Positions 9,061 to 18,284 of a DNA stretch of 64,000 nt are shown here, piece after piece; within the stretch, counting starts at the first letter, position 1, and each line of letters begins with the position of its first letter. Under the pieces are notes generated by a model. That model was not told the DNA's origin, did not search any database, and worked only from the letters and a program-made list of their open reading frames with translations. The stretch covers positions 3,162,001 through 3,226,000 of the forward strand of contig NZ_CP025228.1 in assembly GCF_004102025.1 (NCBI RefSeq), written 5' to 3'. The position numbers and the translations under genes are program-made. This stretch comes from Actinomyces qiguomingii (lineage in GTDB: Bacteria; Actinomycetota; Actinomycetes; Actinomycetales; Actinomycetaceae).

Positions 9061-9212
9061 CGGTACCGGCGCCGCGGGCAACTGCTGCCCGCAACGGTGG
9101 ACACGTTACCCGATACCTCCGCCTGCCGTCACGACGAGATCACACACACGGCCGTGAAAAGGCGCACATGTTGGAGGCGGTGCGGCCGCTTGAGCGCACC
9201 GGCGAATGCAAG

Positions 9213-9247
9213 ATCGCCCCGCTCCTCCGGACGAGGAGCGGGGCGAT
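9213..9247 (-). terminator. Hairpin terminator after NlpC/P60 copy 2
   Basis: A perfect inverted repeat with 15-bp arms (ATCGCCCCGCTCCTC and its complement) and a 5-nt loop lies 26 nt beyond the stop codon of the second NlpC/P60 gene, which would separate it from the riboswitch-controlled copy downstream. Confidence 0.82.
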
Positions 9248-9272
9248 CCGATCAACCGGGGTCGATATACGG

Positions 9273-10043
9273 TCAGTAGACGCGGAGGTAGGTCACTCCC
9301 GAGTAGACGGGTCGGTAGGAGACGCCCTTGGAGGGGGTGGCGTCAACCATCATCCCATCGCCCGCGTACAGGCCCACGTGCCCGGACCACCACAGGATGT
9401 CACCGGGACGGGCCTCATCCGCGGAGATCGGCGTGCCGATGGCGCGGATCTGCCCGGACTGGTGCGGGATGCTGATTCCGTACTGGGCATAGACGTATGA
9501 GACCAGGCCCGAGCAGTCAAAGGAGGACGGACCGCCGGCTCCCCACACGTAGGGGGTGCCCAGGTACTGCATGGCCAGGGCCACCATGCCTTCACCGGAG
9601 GAACTCGCGGCAGACGCGGCCACGGTGCTGTCCGCAGTCTCAACGGCCGCCTCGGCTGTCTGGGCCGTGTCGAGGCCCGATTCCTCGGTGGTCTCCTCGA
9701 CCTCGGGCTCCTCGATCACGGGCGCGGTGGCGGTGGCTGCGGCGACCTCGACGACGTCGGGGCTCCACGCCGTCTCCCCGCCGGCGGAGATGGCGGCGTT
9801 GGTGGTGACGGCCTCGCGCGCGTCATTGGCGAGCGCGGCCACGCCGGCCTCATTGAGCGCACCGGCCGAACCGACGGCCTCGGCGTCATCACTGGCCGCA
9901 TTGGCGCCAGAGGCGATCATGGTGAGGGCAAGTCCCGAGGAGGCGGCGACGGCGAGGCCACGGCGGGCAACGGGGGCGGCACCCGTGAGCGGTGTCAGCG
10001 GACGCGTGGCCTTGCGGTGGCGGGCCTTGACATTAGTAGTCAA
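9273..10043 (-). CDS. Secreted NlpC/P60 cell-wall hydrolase (copy 2)
   Basis: A 256-residue paralogue of the neighbouring gene. Both start with nearly the same 40 residues (basic tract, RHRKA, PLTPLT, then a hydrophobic signal segment). A low-complexity acidic linker spans about residues 50-150. The catalytic domain has Cys177 in FDCSGL and His222 in WSGHVGLY. The linkers have diverged far more than the catalytic domain and signal region, so the duplication is not recent. It has its own c-di-AMP riboswitch and its own terminator, so each copy is a separate transcription unit. Function: peptidoglycan peptide cleavage outside the membrane. Confidence 0.93.
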   Translation of the reverse strand: MTTNVKARHRKATRPLTPLTGAAPVARRGLAVAASSGLALTMIASGANAASDDAEAVGSAGALNEAGVAALANDAREAVTTNAAISAGGETAWSPDVVEVAAATATAPVIEEPEVEETTEESGLDTAQTAEAAVETADSTVAASAASSSGEGMVALAMQYLGTPYVWGAGGPSSFDCSGLVSYVYAQYGISIPHQSGQIRAIGTPISADEARPGDILWWSGHVGLYAGDGMMVDATPSKGVSYRPVYSGVTYLRVY

Positions 10044-10058
10044 TGAATTCTCCTGAAG

Positions 10059-10225
10059 AGCCGACGAGGTTAGCTGTCGGGTTCGGGCGGGAGGCGCCCG
10101 GCCCGCATCATGCGGGCTTCACCCCGAGGCCGCTTGCACTTGAGCACAGCTGCCGAGAAGTGGTTCCCCCGTGCCTGCCGGAGATATTCGTTGGGAGGAG
10201 GCTACTCGCACCGGCAGACTTGGGC
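10059..10225 (-). promoter_or_regulatory. ydaO-type c-di-AMP riboswitch, leader of NlpC/P60 copy 2
   Basis: The minus strand shows the same ordered blocks as the leader of copy 1: GGGGGAACCAC, CGGGGTGAAGCCC with a GC hairpin, and CGAACCCGACAGCTAACCTC, ending about 15 nt before the start. Core blocks are nearly identical in the two leaders while the variable arms differ, as expected for a duplicated riboswitch. Boundaries are approximate. Confidence 0.87.
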
Positions 10226-10384
10226 TCTGCGACTGCCTCCGCAGCCAGGGGTGCCGGCTACGGCCTCAACCGTAATGGACTTCTCGCGAAGTGGGTACTT
10301 CTTCCCCGCCCTAATCGGTGTGGAATCTCCCACGCCGGAGTCATACGGGCGACAATCGAGCCCGCGCGCACCCGCTGGACCCCT

Positions 10385-11062
10385 TCAACGCTTCAGGAAC
10401 AGATGCCTGACAAGGGCGCCGGGCAGCAGGACCGAAACGGCGTCGTCGTCTTGGCGAGTGACCCGGATGCCGCCGATCGTGGAGTTCAGCCGGACAGAAG
10501 TGCCTGCGTGGATGGCGGCGTCTTCGAACTGGGCTATCAGCTCCACATCGGCCTGAATCGGTTCTCCCACGCGAGAGACGACGGCGTCGGAGCGGCCGTC
10601 GCGGACCAGGCGCTCGGCACTGATCTCGTCGGCCGCGGGCGCCGGACGGGTGGGCACGCGGTCGGGAACCGGATTTCCAAAGGGGTCGGCGTTGACGTCG
10701 TCGAGTATTTCCGCCAGGCGATTCTCGACCTGTTCACTCATCACATGCTCCCACCGGCAGGCCTCTTCATGGACGAGTCTGCGGTCCAGACCGATGACGT
10801 CCAAGAGCAGCCTTTCAGCAAGCCGGTGTTTGCGAATAACTTCTGTGGCCCGACGGCGGCCCTCGTCCGTGAGCTGCAGAGAGCGGTCATCGGCCACCCA
10901 TATCAGGCCGCTGCGCTCCATGCGGGAGACCGTCTGCGACACGGTCGGCCCGGAGTGCCCCAGGCGCTCCACTATCCGTGCTCGCAGCGGAAGCACGCCG
11001 TCCTCCTCAAGCTCGTACACGGACTTCAGGTACATCTCGGTAGTGTCGATTAGCCCACTCAT
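10385..11062 (-). CDS. DtxR/IdeR-family metal-dependent regulator
   Basis: A 225-residue cytoplasmic regulator. The N-terminal winged helix reads TTEMYLKSVYELEEDG and then GHSGPTVSQTVSRMERSGLI with the recognition helix. The dimerisation and metal-binding domain follows, with HRLAERLLLDVIGLD and the ligand segment HEEACRWEHVMSEQVE near residues 79-94. A C-terminal SH3-like (FeoA-type) domain makes up the last 75 residues. The ATG at 11062 was chosen because GGAGGAGAG precedes it and the DtxR fold begins there. Metal ligands look intact, so it should respond to iron or manganese. I saw no clear DtxR box in the adjacent intergenic DNA. Confidence 0.9.
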   Translation of the reverse strand: MSGLIDTTEMYLKSVYELEEDGVLPLRARIVERLGHSGPTVSQTVSRMERSGLIWVADDRSLQLTDEGRRRATEVIRKHRLAERLLLDVIGLDRRLVHEEACRWEHVMSEQVENRLAEILDDVNADPFGNPVPDRVPTRPAPAADEISAERLVRDGRSDAVVSRVGEPIQADVELIAQFEDAAIHAGTSVRLNSTIGGIRVTRQDDDAVSVLLPGALVRHLFLKR

Positions 11063-11207
11063 CTGGTCTCTCCTCCGATGGCTGCTGCCCGATGCCGCAC
11101 GGTTGACGCATCCGGGGGGCGGCGCGTGCACACGTGCCTTAAAAGGATATCGGCGTCACGTACGAGGCCGCGACGAGGCCCGCAGGAGGGCCGGTCGGGG
11201 ACACCGA

Positions 11208-12587
11208 TCAGGCCGGCTCCTGCCTACCCGGCTCGGCGGAGTCGTCGGTCCCGTTATCCACTGCGTCTGTGGTCCCAGCTTCGGCCTGCTCAGCGCTCCC
11301 AACTTCGGCCTGCTCGGCCTGCTCGGCCCGTTCACGCGGACCGATGGTCGCCAGGAACGGACGGGTGGAGGAGTATGCGAAGTCGATGTGCCAGTGGTGC
11401 CGCACCCAAATGCCGGCGGTAACGGCTGCCACGACAGCGGCGATGCCACCGGCGAGGATCGAGATGCGCGGTCCCCACTGATCCGATACCCAGCCCATGA
11501 TCGGGGCGCCGATCGGCGTGGTGCCGAGGAAGAACATCATGTAGATGCTCATCACGCGCCCGCGCATAGCCGGTTCCGTATTCAGTTGGACCGTCTGGTT
11601 AGCGCTGGTGAGCACGGTTAGCACACATAGCCCGACCGGAATGGAGGACAGCGCGAACAGCTGGTAGTTGGGAGCCAGCGCCATGAGGATCGTGAACACG
11701 CCCAGGAAGAAGGCGGCGACCACCAGTGTGCGCACGCGCGGGGACTTGCGGCGCGCAGCCCACAGGGCTCCGGCCAGGGAGCCCACGGCGAAGATCGAGG
11801 AGACGGTGCCGTAGGCATCGGACTCCATGTTGAAGGCGGAGCGCACCATGGCCGCCATCGTCACCTGGAAGTTGAGGGTGAGCATAGAGACTATGGTGAT
11901 CACCGCGATGATCACCATCAGATCGGTGCGGTGGCGGATGTAGGCCAGGCCCGCCCGCAGCTGTCCCCTGGCCCGCTTGGCGCGGGGCATGTCATACAAC
12001 TCCGATACGCGCATGCTGGCCAGCGCCAGGGCCGGGAACAGGAAGGTCAGGGCGTTGACCAGGAAGACCCATCCCGGCCCGACCCAGGCGATCACCAGGC
12101 CACTGGCGGCCGGACCCAGCAAACGGGCGGCATTGAAGGAGGCCGAGTTCAGGCCGACGGCGTTGGCCAGGTTCTCCGCAGGAACCATCCGGCTGACGAA
12201 GATCTGGCGGGCCGGAGCATCGTAGGCAGCGGCAACTCCCGTGGCGAAGGCGGCGAGGTAGACATGCCAGAGGGCCGCGTGCCCGGCGAGCACATCGACG
12301 GCCAGGATAAGAGAGAACAGACCCATGGCTGACTGGGTGGCAATGAGGAACTTACGCTGATCCACCCGATCTGCGAGCAGTCCGGCGTGGGCGCTGAACA
12401 GCATGGCGGGCAGGAACTGGAGAGCCGTGGTGATGCCCGTGGCGGAGGCCGAATCATCGGTCAGAATCCGCAGCACCAGCCAGTCCTGGGCCACGCGCTG
12501 CATCCAGGTGCCGGTGTTGGCGACCAGCGCGGTGAAGAACCAGATCCGGTAGTTGTGGAACTTGAGTGACTCGAAGATGCTGCTCAC
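11208..12587 (-). CDS. MFS exporter (MFS_3, EntS-like family)
   Basis: A 459-residue transporter with about 12 hydrophobic segments. The start MSSIFESLKFHNYRIWFF and the motif ADRVDQRKFLIA after the second helix pair match the drug/siderophore exporter branch of the major facilitator superfamily. A hydrophilic tail of about 45 residues is rich in Ala, Glu and Gln (repeats of AEQAE) and has no recognised role. It lies upstream of the DtxR-family gene on the same strand. A palindrome upstream of its start may be an operator for an unlinked TetR-type repressor. Substrate unknown. Confidence 0.85.
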   Translation of the reverse strand: MSSIFESLKFHNYRIWFFTALVANTGTWMQRVAQDWLVLRILTDDSASATGITTALQFLPAMLFSAHAGLLADRVDQRKFLIATQSAMGLFSLILAVDVLAGHAALWHVYLAAFATGVAAAYDAPARQIFVSRMVPAENLANAVGLNSASFNAARLLGPAASGLVIAWVGPGWVFLVNALTFLFPALALASMRVSELYDMPRAKRARGQLRAGLAYIRHRTDLMVIIAVITIVSMLTLNFQVTMAAMVRSAFNMESDAYGTVSSIFAVGSLAGALWAARRKSPRVRTLVVAAFFLGVFTILMALAPNYQLFALSSIPVGLCVLTVLTSANQTVQLNTEPAMRGRVMSIYMMFFLGTTPIGAPIMGWVSDQWGPRISILAGGIAAVVAAVTAGIWVRHHWHIDFAYSSTRPFLATIGPRERAEQAEQAEVGSAEQAEAGTTDAVDNGTDDSAEPGRQEPA

Positions 12588-12664
12588 GGTGGGAGGACGG
12601 CTCCAGCTTCATGGTGTTACGGCGGGCGCGAGCGCTGGGCTCGCACTTTTTTAGGATCGGTTAA

Positions 12665-12680
12665 TTGTACGTCTGTACAA
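12665..12680. promoter_or_regulatory. Palindromic operator upstream of the MFS exporter
   Basis: TTGTAC-GTCT-GTACAA has perfect 6-bp arms and lies about 80 nt upstream of the MFS start, where a repressor could block transcription. It does not resemble a DtxR box (TTAGGTTAGSCTAACCTAA). The regulator that binds it is not evident in the window. Confidence 0.5.
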
Positions 12681-12695
12681 CGCGCGCAGACAGGG

Positions 12696-12732
12696 GGGGG
12701 CGACGACGTGCCTCAGCCGCGTCGTCGCCCCC
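12696..12732 (-). terminator. Hairpin terminator after the purine permease
   Basis: Perfect 13-bp arms, GGGGGCGACGACG (12696-12708) and its complement (12720-12732), around an 11-nt loop, just beyond the stop of the minus-strand permease and before the MFS promoter. Confidence 0.78.
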
Positions 12733-12760
12733 GCTCGAGTTGAGGTCCGGCGCCCCGTCG

Positions 12761-14281
12761 TCAACCGACGCCGAGGATCGCCTTAATGGGTTCGAGAGTG
12801 AAGTAGATGATGAACAGCACCGAGGCGACCCACATCAGCGGGTGGATCTGCTTGATCCTGCCGCAGGCGAGCTGGATGATCAGGTAGGAGACGAAGCCCG
12901 CACCGATGCCGTTGGTGATGGAGTAGGAGAACGGCATCATGATGATGGTGATGAAAGCCGGCAGGGCGATCTGCGGGGTCTTCCAGTCGATGTCCGTCAC
13001 CTGGGTCATCATCAGGAAGCCGACAACCACCAGCGCCGGAGTGGCGGCCTCATAGGGCACCATCGAGACGATCGGGGCAATGAACATGCTGGCCAGGAAC
13101 AGCAGTCCGGTGACTATCGAGGCCAGGCCGGTGCGGGCGCCCTCACCGACCCCCGCAGCCGACTCGATGTAGGAGGTGTTGGAGGAGACACCACCGGCAC
13201 CGCCAGCAATCGCGCCCAGGGAGTCGACCACGAGGATCTCACGGGTGTTCGGCGGGTTGCCGTTCTCATCCAGCAAGTCACCCTCCGCGCCGATGGCAAC
13301 CATGGTGCCCATGGTGTCGAAGAAGTCGGCCAGCATGAGTGAGAAGACCAGCAGCACCACGGAGACGACGCCGACCTTCTCCACGCTGCCCAGCAGGCTG
13401 AACTGGCCGAGGGTGGCCAGGCTAGGCAGTTCAATGGGCGCGCCCTCCAGGGCGGGGATGGACAGCGACCAGCCCGTGGGGTTGGTCTCCGCGTCGAAGG
13501 CGCCCAGGTGGGCGAAGGCCTCGATGAGGGCCGCCAGGATGGTGGAGGCGACGATGCCGATGAGGATGGAGCCGCGCACCTTGCGTACATGCAGCACCAG
13601 GATCAGGAACAGGCCGAACAGGAACACCAGCACGGGCCAGCCCTGTAGGGAGCCACCCAGGCCGAGTTCCAACGGGGTGCCACCGGCGCGTACGACCTTG
13701 GCGTCCACCAGTCCGATCAGGGCGATGAACAGGCCGATACCCACCGAGATCGCGGTCTTGATATCTGCCGGGACGGCTCTGAATACGGCCTCGCGGAAAC
13801 CGGTGAGCACGAGGACCAGGATGATGACCCCCTCGATCACCACCAGTCCCATGGCGTCGGCGTAGGTCATGCCGCTCATGCCCACCAGCGTGTAGGCGAT
13901 CATGGCGTTGATGCCCAGGCCGGCGGCCAGGGCCATGGGGTAGTTGGCCACCAGGCCCATGAGGATCGTGATGACGCCCGCAATGAAGGCGGTGCCGGCG
14001 GCGATCTGCTCCGGGCTTCCCAGCGGAGCGATCCCCTCATGGGGCGTGGACAGCACCAGGGGGTTTAGGACAAGGATGTAGGCCATCGTGAAGAACGTGA
14101 CGATGCCGCCACGAACCTCGCGGGCCACCGTGGAGCCGCGCTCGGAGATGTGGAAGAAGCGGTCTACCGCGCTTGAGGTGGGCGCCGCCTTCGCCCGTTC
14201 AGATGCTGCGGGAGTTGGGGTGTGTGTGGTCACGGCACCGGATTGTTCCAGAAGCGGAAGCGACGGCGAAGCCGCGGCCAT
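12761..14281 (-). CDS. NCS2-family purine permease (AzgA-like)
   Basis: A 506-residue membrane protein of the hypoxanthine/guanine/adenine permease group. After a hydrophilic N-terminus of about 40 residues comes FFHISERGSTVAREVRGGIVTFFTMAYIL, shown here in pieces: a family-typical start with STVAREVRGG and FFTMAYI. Later signatures are ALAAGLGINAM, GVGEGARTGLAS and the long helix series. The start is uncertain: an ATG at 14281 lacks a clear ribosome binding site, and a GTG near 14233 is an alternative. It is followed by a strong terminator and seems a single-gene unit. It imports purine bases by proton symport. Confidence 0.9.
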   Translation of the reverse strand: MAAASPSLPLLEQSGAVTTHTPTPAASERAKAAPTSSAVDRFFHISERGSTVAREVRGGIVTFFTMAYILVLNPLVLSTPHEGIAPLGSPEQIAAGTAFIAGVITILMGLVANYPMALAAGLGINAMIAYTLVGMSGMTYADAMGLVVIEGVIILVLVLTGFREAVFRAVPADIKTAISVGIGLFIALIGLVDAKVVRAGGTPLELGLGGSLQGWPVLVFLFGLFLILVLHVRKVRGSILIGIVASTILAALIEAFAHLGAFDAETNPTGWSLSIPALEGAPIELPSLATLGQFSLLGSVEKVGVVSVVLLVFSLMLADFFDTMGTMVAIGAEGDLLDENGNPPNTREILVVDSLGAIAGGAGGVSSNTSYIESAAGVGEGARTGLASIVTGLLFLASMFIAPIVSMVPYEAATPALVVVGFLMMTQVTDIDWKTPQIALPAFITIIMMPFSYSITNGIGAGFVSYLIIQLACGRIKQIHPLMWVASVLFIIYFTLEPIKAILGVG

Positions 14282-14326
14282 AACTTGGGACGGCCGCGTG
14301 CTGGCGCCGCAGCCGCTCCCGCTCGT

Positions 14327-15631
14327 TCAGGACCGGGTGGGCAGTGAGGCCTCCAGCTCGGCCAGGGCCGCCGCCGCGTCATGGTGCTCCGCGACGTCGT
14401 GGTGGGTGTGCTCCTGGGCCAGGTCGGCGACGGCGTCGCGGGCGGAGGCGGCGCGACGCAAGGCATCGGAGGCCTCGGAGGCAGAGTTCCCTACTTTTGC
14501 GGCGGCCTGTGCCGAGGCCGGCGCCGAGTCGGTGCCCGTGTTCTCGGCTGCCTCGGCATGGGCCGTCGCGGTGTCGGAGGATTCCCCCGGCTGGGGCGGG
14601 GACGCGGTGGCGGCTTCATCCGGGGACTGTTCGGGTCCCGACTCCGGGGCGACAGCGGTCTTGGTGGACTCGCTGGGCGCGCTCTGGGCGGTAACGGGCC
14701 CGCCCTGCTCAGCCTCACGGATCTCTTCAATGCTGTACCCGGCACGCAGGTCCATGCCGTTGGTTGCCAGCGGCTCCATGGCCACTTCGTCCAGGCGCGA
14801 CGGCGCTACCGGCCACTCCGGCCCCTGATCGGGCAGGTCGGTTTCGGAGTGGGCGCCGCAGCCGTGATCCAGGGAGACCACACGCCCATCGTCGACTGCC
14901 CACTCGTTGGCGCATACGCCGAAGGTGTTGCGCAGGCGTCCGGCCATGGGTACCAGGAAGCCGCAGGTGGAACAGGCGGCGTGGGCCTTGCGCACGCCTT
15001 CGGCGTCGGGGCCGTGGTCGCCGTCGTACCAGCGCTGGGCGGCGCGGCGGTAGCCCTCGGCGGACAGCACGCGGGCGCGGCCGAGGTCGAGCTCGTCCAG
15101 GGCCACGGTATCGCCGTCCTCGCCGGTGGCCTCCCAACCGGGCTGCAGGCGCTCGTCAGTCTCGCGCCGCGGCAGGCGATCTGAGCGGGATGCGTCTCCG
15201 GGAAGCAGGCGCTCCGCCCACGGCACCCAGGCGGGGGCCAGCAGGGCCTCCTCGCCGGGAAGCAGCTCCAATTCACAGATTGTGGCGGTGCGGCCGCGCG
15301 GGGGCCGGGCCATGGTGACGGCCCAGCGCCAGCCGCGGTAGCCGGCGAGGTTGCATTCGAACAGGTGGGTGATCAGCCGTTTGTCCAACTGTCGGGAGGC
15401 GACGTACCTGCCGACACTGACCGGCTCGGTGATCTCTCCCAGGGCCTTGCGGGCGGCCTCAATGGCGACCTGGGATGTGAGCACCTTGTCCTTGGCGGCG
15501 GTGGCCTGCTGCGCCGCGGTCGGCAGGGCGCCGGGACGGGCACTGGCCACCGGGGCGCGTTCGGGGCCGGCCGCAGGGATAGACGTTTTGCTCGACTTGT
15601 TCTTCGACCTTTGAGTCGCTGCGTCAGTCAC
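14327..15631 (-). CDS. DUF3027 family protein
   Basis: About 434 residues. The N-terminal two thirds match the actinobacterial DUF3027 family: VGRYVASRQLDKRLITHLFEC and later HAACSTCGFLVPMAGRL, a short Cys pair that could bind metal, then FGVCANEWAVDDGRVVSLDHGCGAHSE, given here only as landmark segments. The last 150 residues are low-complexity, rich in Ala, Ser, Glu and Pro. The GTG at 15631 is preferred because the family sequence starts soon after and upstream codons run through a repeat array. In several Actinobacteria this family lies near cspA and helicase genes; here it follows the helicase-associated pseudogene. Biochemical function is unknown. Confidence 0.8.
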   Translation of the reverse strand: MTDAATQRSKNKSSKTSIPAAGPERAPVASARPGALPTAAQQATAAKDKVLTSQVAIEAARKALGEITEPVSVGRYVASRQLDKRLITHLFECNLAGYRGWRWAVTMARPPRGRTATICELELLPGEEALLAPAWVPWAERLLPGDASRSDRLPRRETDERLQPGWEATGEDGDTVALDELDLGRARVLSAEGYRRAAQRWYDGDHGPDAEGVRKAHAACSTCGFLVPMAGRLRNTFGVCANEWAVDDGRVVSLDHGCGAHSETDLPDQGPEWPVAPSRLDEVAMEPLATNGMDLRAGYSIEEIREAEQGGPVTAQSAPSESTKTAVAPESGPEQSPDEAATASPPQPGESSDTATAHAEAAENTGTDSAPASAQAAAKVGNSASEASDALRRAASARDAVADLAQEHTHHDVAEHHDAAAALAELEASLPTRS

Positions 15632-15689
15632 GGTTCCAGTGTAGGGGGCCGCCCCGGTTCCCGTCTGCACCGTCCACCGGTCCCGCGGA

Positions 15690-15780
15690 TGGACCACCTG
15701 GCTGCCGTTGGACCACCTGAAACGCACTCTCAGACGGTCCAACCGCAAAAGCGCGGTCCAACCGCAGAAACGCGGTCCAA
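15690..15780. repeat. Inverted repeat array B1 (GGACC/GGTCC family)
   Basis: The left side carries GATGGACCACC and TTGGACCACCTG; the right side carries AGACGGTCCAAC, GCGGTCCAACCGCA and GCGGTCCAAG, spaced about 21 bp. The centre CGCACTCTCAGACGGTCCAA also occurs in array B2 (34238-34372). The array lies between the helicase-associated gene and the DUF3027 gene, both on the minus strand. Confidence 0.85.
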
Positions 15781-15865
15781 GTACGCGGCCGGCAGTCAGC
15801 CGGACCCACACCCACCCAAAGCCGCCGTTCCGCCATGGCCGACAGCCGCCGCGAGCCCAAGCCCC

Positions 15866-18240
15866 TTAAGGCAGATCAACCGACACGATCCGATGCACGG
15901 CCACGGTCAGCTCGGTCTCCCGCACCAGATCGGCCAGACGAACCCGGCCGGGTTCGACGGCGAGCACCCGCACGGTGCGTTCCTGCACGGCCCCGTCGGG
16001 ACCGGCTAGACGCAGCCGTACTCGTTCCCGGGAGGCCTGTGCCTGCCGCATCCGGGCCAGGGCGTGCACCGGGTCGGCGGCGGTCACTGAGGCGCCGCCG
16101 GAGGCGTTTCGTGCCTCCTCCCCCGCCCGCATCCGCCCTACCAGCGCGACCAGCTCCCGGGGGCCGGGACGGCGTGTGCGTACGGAGTGCGCGTTTCCGG
16201 GGTGGGCCGGAGGCGGGCAGGGCGCCCTGCGCCCAGCCCCAGGACGCGTCGCCACGAGCACGCGACCGTGCTCATTCTCAAGGACGGGGGCGAGCCCGGT
16301 GGCGCGCAGCTCACGCAGCACCACCCCGGCGGGAGCGGTGGAAAGGATGATGCCGGGGGCAACCTCGTCCAGCCCCAGGCCCGCCAGGGCGGCGTCGGCT
16401 TTGATTCCGGCGGCGACGGCTGGGTCGGCCACCCGCAGGACGCTGGCGACTTCACGCACACGCACCACCCCGTGGCGGCGGGCTGCGTCGTCCACCAGTA
16501 CCTTCAGCGCGCCGGGCAGTGGGGACGGGCTGAAGCCGGCCAGGGTCCGGAGGAGTTCAGCGGCCGACCAGCCCCCGTCCAGGGCGCGGCGCACGGACTG
16601 GGGGGTGAAGCGGACGGTAAGGGCGCCACCCCGCGATTCGACGACGCTGCTGCGTTCCAGGGCGGCCGCCAACGCGGGGACGGGACGCCCCGGCACGATC
16701 GCGGTCAGGTCGGACTGCACCAGAAGCATGTCGACGGGCTCGGGCAGGTCGGCGGCCAGTGCCTGTTCGAGGGCGCCCAGGACCCGCCCGCCGGGATCGG
16801 CGCTACCCCGGGGCTCCGAGGGCGGGGCGGACTCGGAGTCGGCGCCTACGGAGGCGGCCAGAACGCGTCCGGCACGGCTGAGGGCGCCTGCGCCGCTGAT
16901 GCCGAGCAGTTGTGCCTCGGCGAGAACCGCCGCCACGGCGCCTTCGGGGGACGGCGGCGGGGGCGGCTGAAGGCGAGGCTGGCGTGCACCCAGTCGGCGT
17001 GTGCCGCGGCGCCCTCCGGCAACGAACCGAGCAGGGCCAGGACCCGGTGGCGCAGTCCAATCGCCCAGGTGGCTTCGACGTCGGCCCCGAGCACGGGGCG
17101 CAGGACGCCGTCGTCGGCACGGGTGCCGACCAGCCAGGGGGTGCGTGCCGAGCCGACCCAGGCGGCCGCGAGCGTAGACCACTGCTCGGGCAGTTCGGCT
17201 TCCAGCCAGGCGGTGCTCGTATCCGCCGGCACCCAAGCGGCGCCGCCCTCATCCAGACCGAGGAGCCCGGCGCCGGCGGCCAGTTCGATGACGGTGGCGG
17301 CCACGGATCGCTCCAGGTCCAGGGCGGCGGCGGTGCGGTCGAGCGCCCGCACGCCCACGCCGCCGGTGCGCAGAATCGGACCGCCCTCGCGTCCCCATTC
17401 GGCCAGCAGCTCGCGCGTGACCCGAACCACCTCCTCGGCGCGACTCGTGGCCTCGGAGGCGACGGCGTCCGCGCTCAGCACCTCAAGGTCATCGGCGGCC
17501 GGGGGCGCGAGGGGATCCTTAATCAGGCGTCCCCCGCGCAGGGCCATGCCGACCTCCCGCGGGAGGATGAAGCGGGTGCGGCCGGAGGCGTCGGAGGCGC
17601 GGAGTAGCCAGCCGCGCCGAACCAGTTCGGCCGCACCGGCGGGGCGATCTCCGGTGCCGACCGGCGGCCCCCAGGTCAAGGCCCGTAGCACGCCAAGGCC
17701 AGCGATCGGTTCGGGGGCCTGTTCCAGGTCGGCCAGCGCAGGTGGGAGCCGGTCGGCGGCCAGCGGCTCGGCGGCGGCCGGACCCAGCCCGAAGGGGTGG
17801 GGCCCGAAGGCCTCCACGAGTCCGGGCACCGGACCCGCACCAATAATCAGCGCCAGACGGTTCAGCACGGCCAGGCGGGCGCAGACGTCGCCGGCGGTCA
17901 GTCCCAGGGCGGTCGCCACGGTGGCGGCGTCGGCGCTTTCCAGGGCGACCGTAGCTTCGGCGACGGCCATGGTGACGGCATCCAGGTCACGCAGCGCGAC
18001 CTCGACGCTAGGACGGGCGCCGGCGCGGGCGGCCAGGGCGGTGAAGGAGGCAGAGGGCGGAGCGGCCAGGTCGGGACGGGCGGCTAGGAGGGCGGCAACG
18101 TCGCGGTCGGGCAGGGCCATTAAGTGGGCGGCCAACTGCTCGACGCCAACACCCACGAACGCGCGTCCATAGTCGCGCGCGCCACTTCCCGGCAGTTCCT
18201 CGGCACGGATTCGACCGGCATCACCTGCACTCACCCGCAC
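15866..18240 (-). pseudogene. Helicase-associated protein (Helicase_C_3 type), frameshifted
   Basis: Two overlapping frames read as a single protein of about 790 residues. The 5' frame starts near 18240 and contains QLAAHLMALPDRDVAALLAARPDLA, a family-typical opening; it leaves the family sequence after WVHASLAFSR near 16965. The other frame takes over with PSPEGAVAAVLAEAQLLG and runs to 15866, including PVDMLLVQSDLTAIVPGRP and FSPSPLPGALKVLVDDAARRHG in pieces, both typical of the family. The switch falls in runs of five G/C between about 16945 and 16965, so either a real slippage mutation or a sequencing error. The start is uncertain among several GTG/TTG codons. In Mycobacterium tuberculosis the homologue (Rv0862c) adjoins the XPB gene ercc3; here the two are 11.6 kb apart. 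Confidence 0.8.
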
Positions 18241-18284
18241 CAATCTACCTGCGTCGCCGCTACCTCCCCCAGCCTGGATGCAAG

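Noticed and set aside
10043..11053. Plus-strand frame of 336 codons
   Set aside because: It overlaps the riboswitch leader and is antisense to the DtxR-family gene; no domain or ribosome binding site.
12665..12680. DtxR box
   Set aside because: The palindrome TTGTAC/GTACAA lacks the TTAGG-type core of DtxR sites.
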